From Colwellia sp. (GTDB lineage Bacteria > Pseudomonadota > Gammaproteobacteria > Enterobacterales > Alteromonadaceae): a stretch of 5,804 bases of DNA. The notes below the pieces were generated by a model that was not told where the DNA came from, searched no databases, and saw only the letters and a program-made list of their open reading frames with translations. Shown here piece after piece: positions 5,297 to 5,804 of this stretch (position 1 is its first letter; each line of letters begins with the position of its first letter). The stretch lies in contig DPHE01000097.1 in assembly GCA_003521815.1 (NCBI GenBank), positions 21,649-27,452 of the forward strand. Direction: 5' to 3'. The translations under genes and the position numbers were made by a program.

Positions 5297-5314
5297 AAAT
5301 TCTAGGAGAAGTGC

Positions 5315-5804
5315 ATGTTTAATCAATTTACACAGTTATTTCAGACCGCATTAAAACCAATGGATAAATTGGTTGAATTAAATATATCAACAGCAAGTAC
5401 TCTTGCTCATCAACAAGGACTATTCATTACAAGTTTGATTGATGATAGTCTTTTGTTTAGTCAAAATATGACAGCCACTACTGATATTACTCATTTTGTC
5501 GCCGAACAATCAAAATTTAATGCCGACGTACAGAGTCAATTGACTGAAACGATTAAACAAACATCTGGAACTCTTACCCAGGCGCAAAAAGACGCAGGTG
5601 TTATTCTGAACGATTCTTTTTCAGTATTTTCAACTATGACGGGCCAAGCCGCAGTTGAAAATCAAGTGATTGTTCCACAAGAACTTATTCAAGATAAGTC
5701 TGTGCCAGCCCCTAAAGCGGCAGTGAAAGCAGTCCCTAAAGCGGCAGTGAAAGCAGCTCCTAAAGCGGCAGTGAAAGCAGCCCCTATAGCGGCAGTGAAA
5801 ACAG
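5315..5804 (+). CDS. phaP: Phasin, C-terminus beyond window
   Basis: Phasins coat PHA granules, limit coalescence and often stimulate PhaC. ATG 5315 follows AGGAG (5304-5308) at 6 nt, and the frame stays open to the window end, giving 163 whole codons. Residues 1-110 look like a Phasin_2-type domain: MFNQFTQLFQTALKP, then amphipathic helices with few prolines, including EQSKFNADVQSQLTETI (64-80). A linker (about 111-130) leads to a tail from residue 133 of eight-residue repeats, PKAAVKA plus A or V. The tail recalls the lysine- and alanine-rich DNA-binding tails of PhaF-type phasins, so this protein may tether granules to the nucleoid; that is inference. The stop codon and full repeat number are outside the window. 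The operator-flanked promoter and preceding phaR point to PhaR repression. Confidence 0.88.
   Translation, partial: MFNQFTQLFQTALKPMDKLVELNISTASTLAHQQGLFITSLIDDSLLFSQNMTATTDITHFVAEQSKFNADVQSQLTETIKQTSGTLTQAQKDAGVILNDSFSVFSTMTGQAAVENQVIVPQELIQDKSVPAPKAAVKAVPKAAVKAAPKAAVKAAPIAAVKT
5711..5804 (+). repeat. 24-bp tandem repeat in the phasin tail
   Basis: Units start at 5711, 5735 and 5759, with a fourth cut at the window end from 5783. Each encodes PKAAVKA plus A or V; the fourth reads PIAAVKT. The first three differ only around the last codon of each unit (GTC, GCT, GCC). Each 24-bp unit is itself two related 12-bp halves (PKAA, VKAA). Near-identity at DNA level suggests recent slippage or unequal recombination, so copy number may vary between strains. 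Confidence 0.92.

Noticed and set aside
5036..5326. Minus-strand open frame over phaR and the phaP promoter
   Set aside because: It is antisense to phaR and crosses the phaP promoter and operators; its Cys- and Leu-rich composition is typical of a shadow frame.
1..5804. Insertion sequences, tRNAs, attachment sites or other mobile-element signs
   Set aside because: No transposase-like frame, tRNA-like cloverleaf or flanking long repeats were seen.

Overview
The window is a polyhydroxybutyrate (PHB) locus from an AT-rich bacterium. Gene content and protein style (class I PHA synthase, PhaR with a short N-terminus, a Phasin_2-type phasin) suggest a marine gammaproteobacterium, perhaps Colwellia-like. 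That placement is a guess from family resemblance; no rRNA or other taxonomic marker is present.

Layout, left to right: a possible divergent gene start on the minus strand (1-68); an AT-rich spacer with a candidate promoter; 3-hydroxybutyrate dehydrogenase (hbdH, +); a bidirectional terminator; intracellular PHB depolymerase (phaZ, -); a 482-bp divergent control region rich in repeats and dyads; class I PHA synthase (phaC, +); a terminator; the PHA-responsive repressor (phaR, +, TTG start); a 104-bp control region; and a phasin (phaP, +) cut by the window end inside a Lys/Ala/Pro repeat tail.

Together the genes form most of a storage cycle. PhaC builds PHB from (R)-3-hydroxybutyryl-CoA, the phasin coats the granule, PhaZ depolymerises it, and HbdH oxidises the released (R)-3-hydroxybutyrate to acetoacetate. 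PhaR is expected to couple granule presence to transcription. The precursor genes phaA (thiolase) and phaB (acetoacetyl-CoA reductase) are not in the window.

The strongest non-coding signal is a set of four 15-bp sites resembling TGYTGC-N3-GCARCA, arranged as two pairs. One pair brackets a sigma70-like promoter in front of phaP. The other brackets a sigma70-like promoter reading towards phaZ. Centre-to-centre spacing is 66 and 67 bp. The sites resemble the CTGC-N3-GCAG palindromes reported for PhaR in alphaproteobacteria, so phaP and phaZ may be controlled together by the same two-operator design. Other points of interest are a 30-bp tandem repeat in the putative phaZ leader, the repeat tail of the phasin, and an SDR active-site substitution in HbdH.
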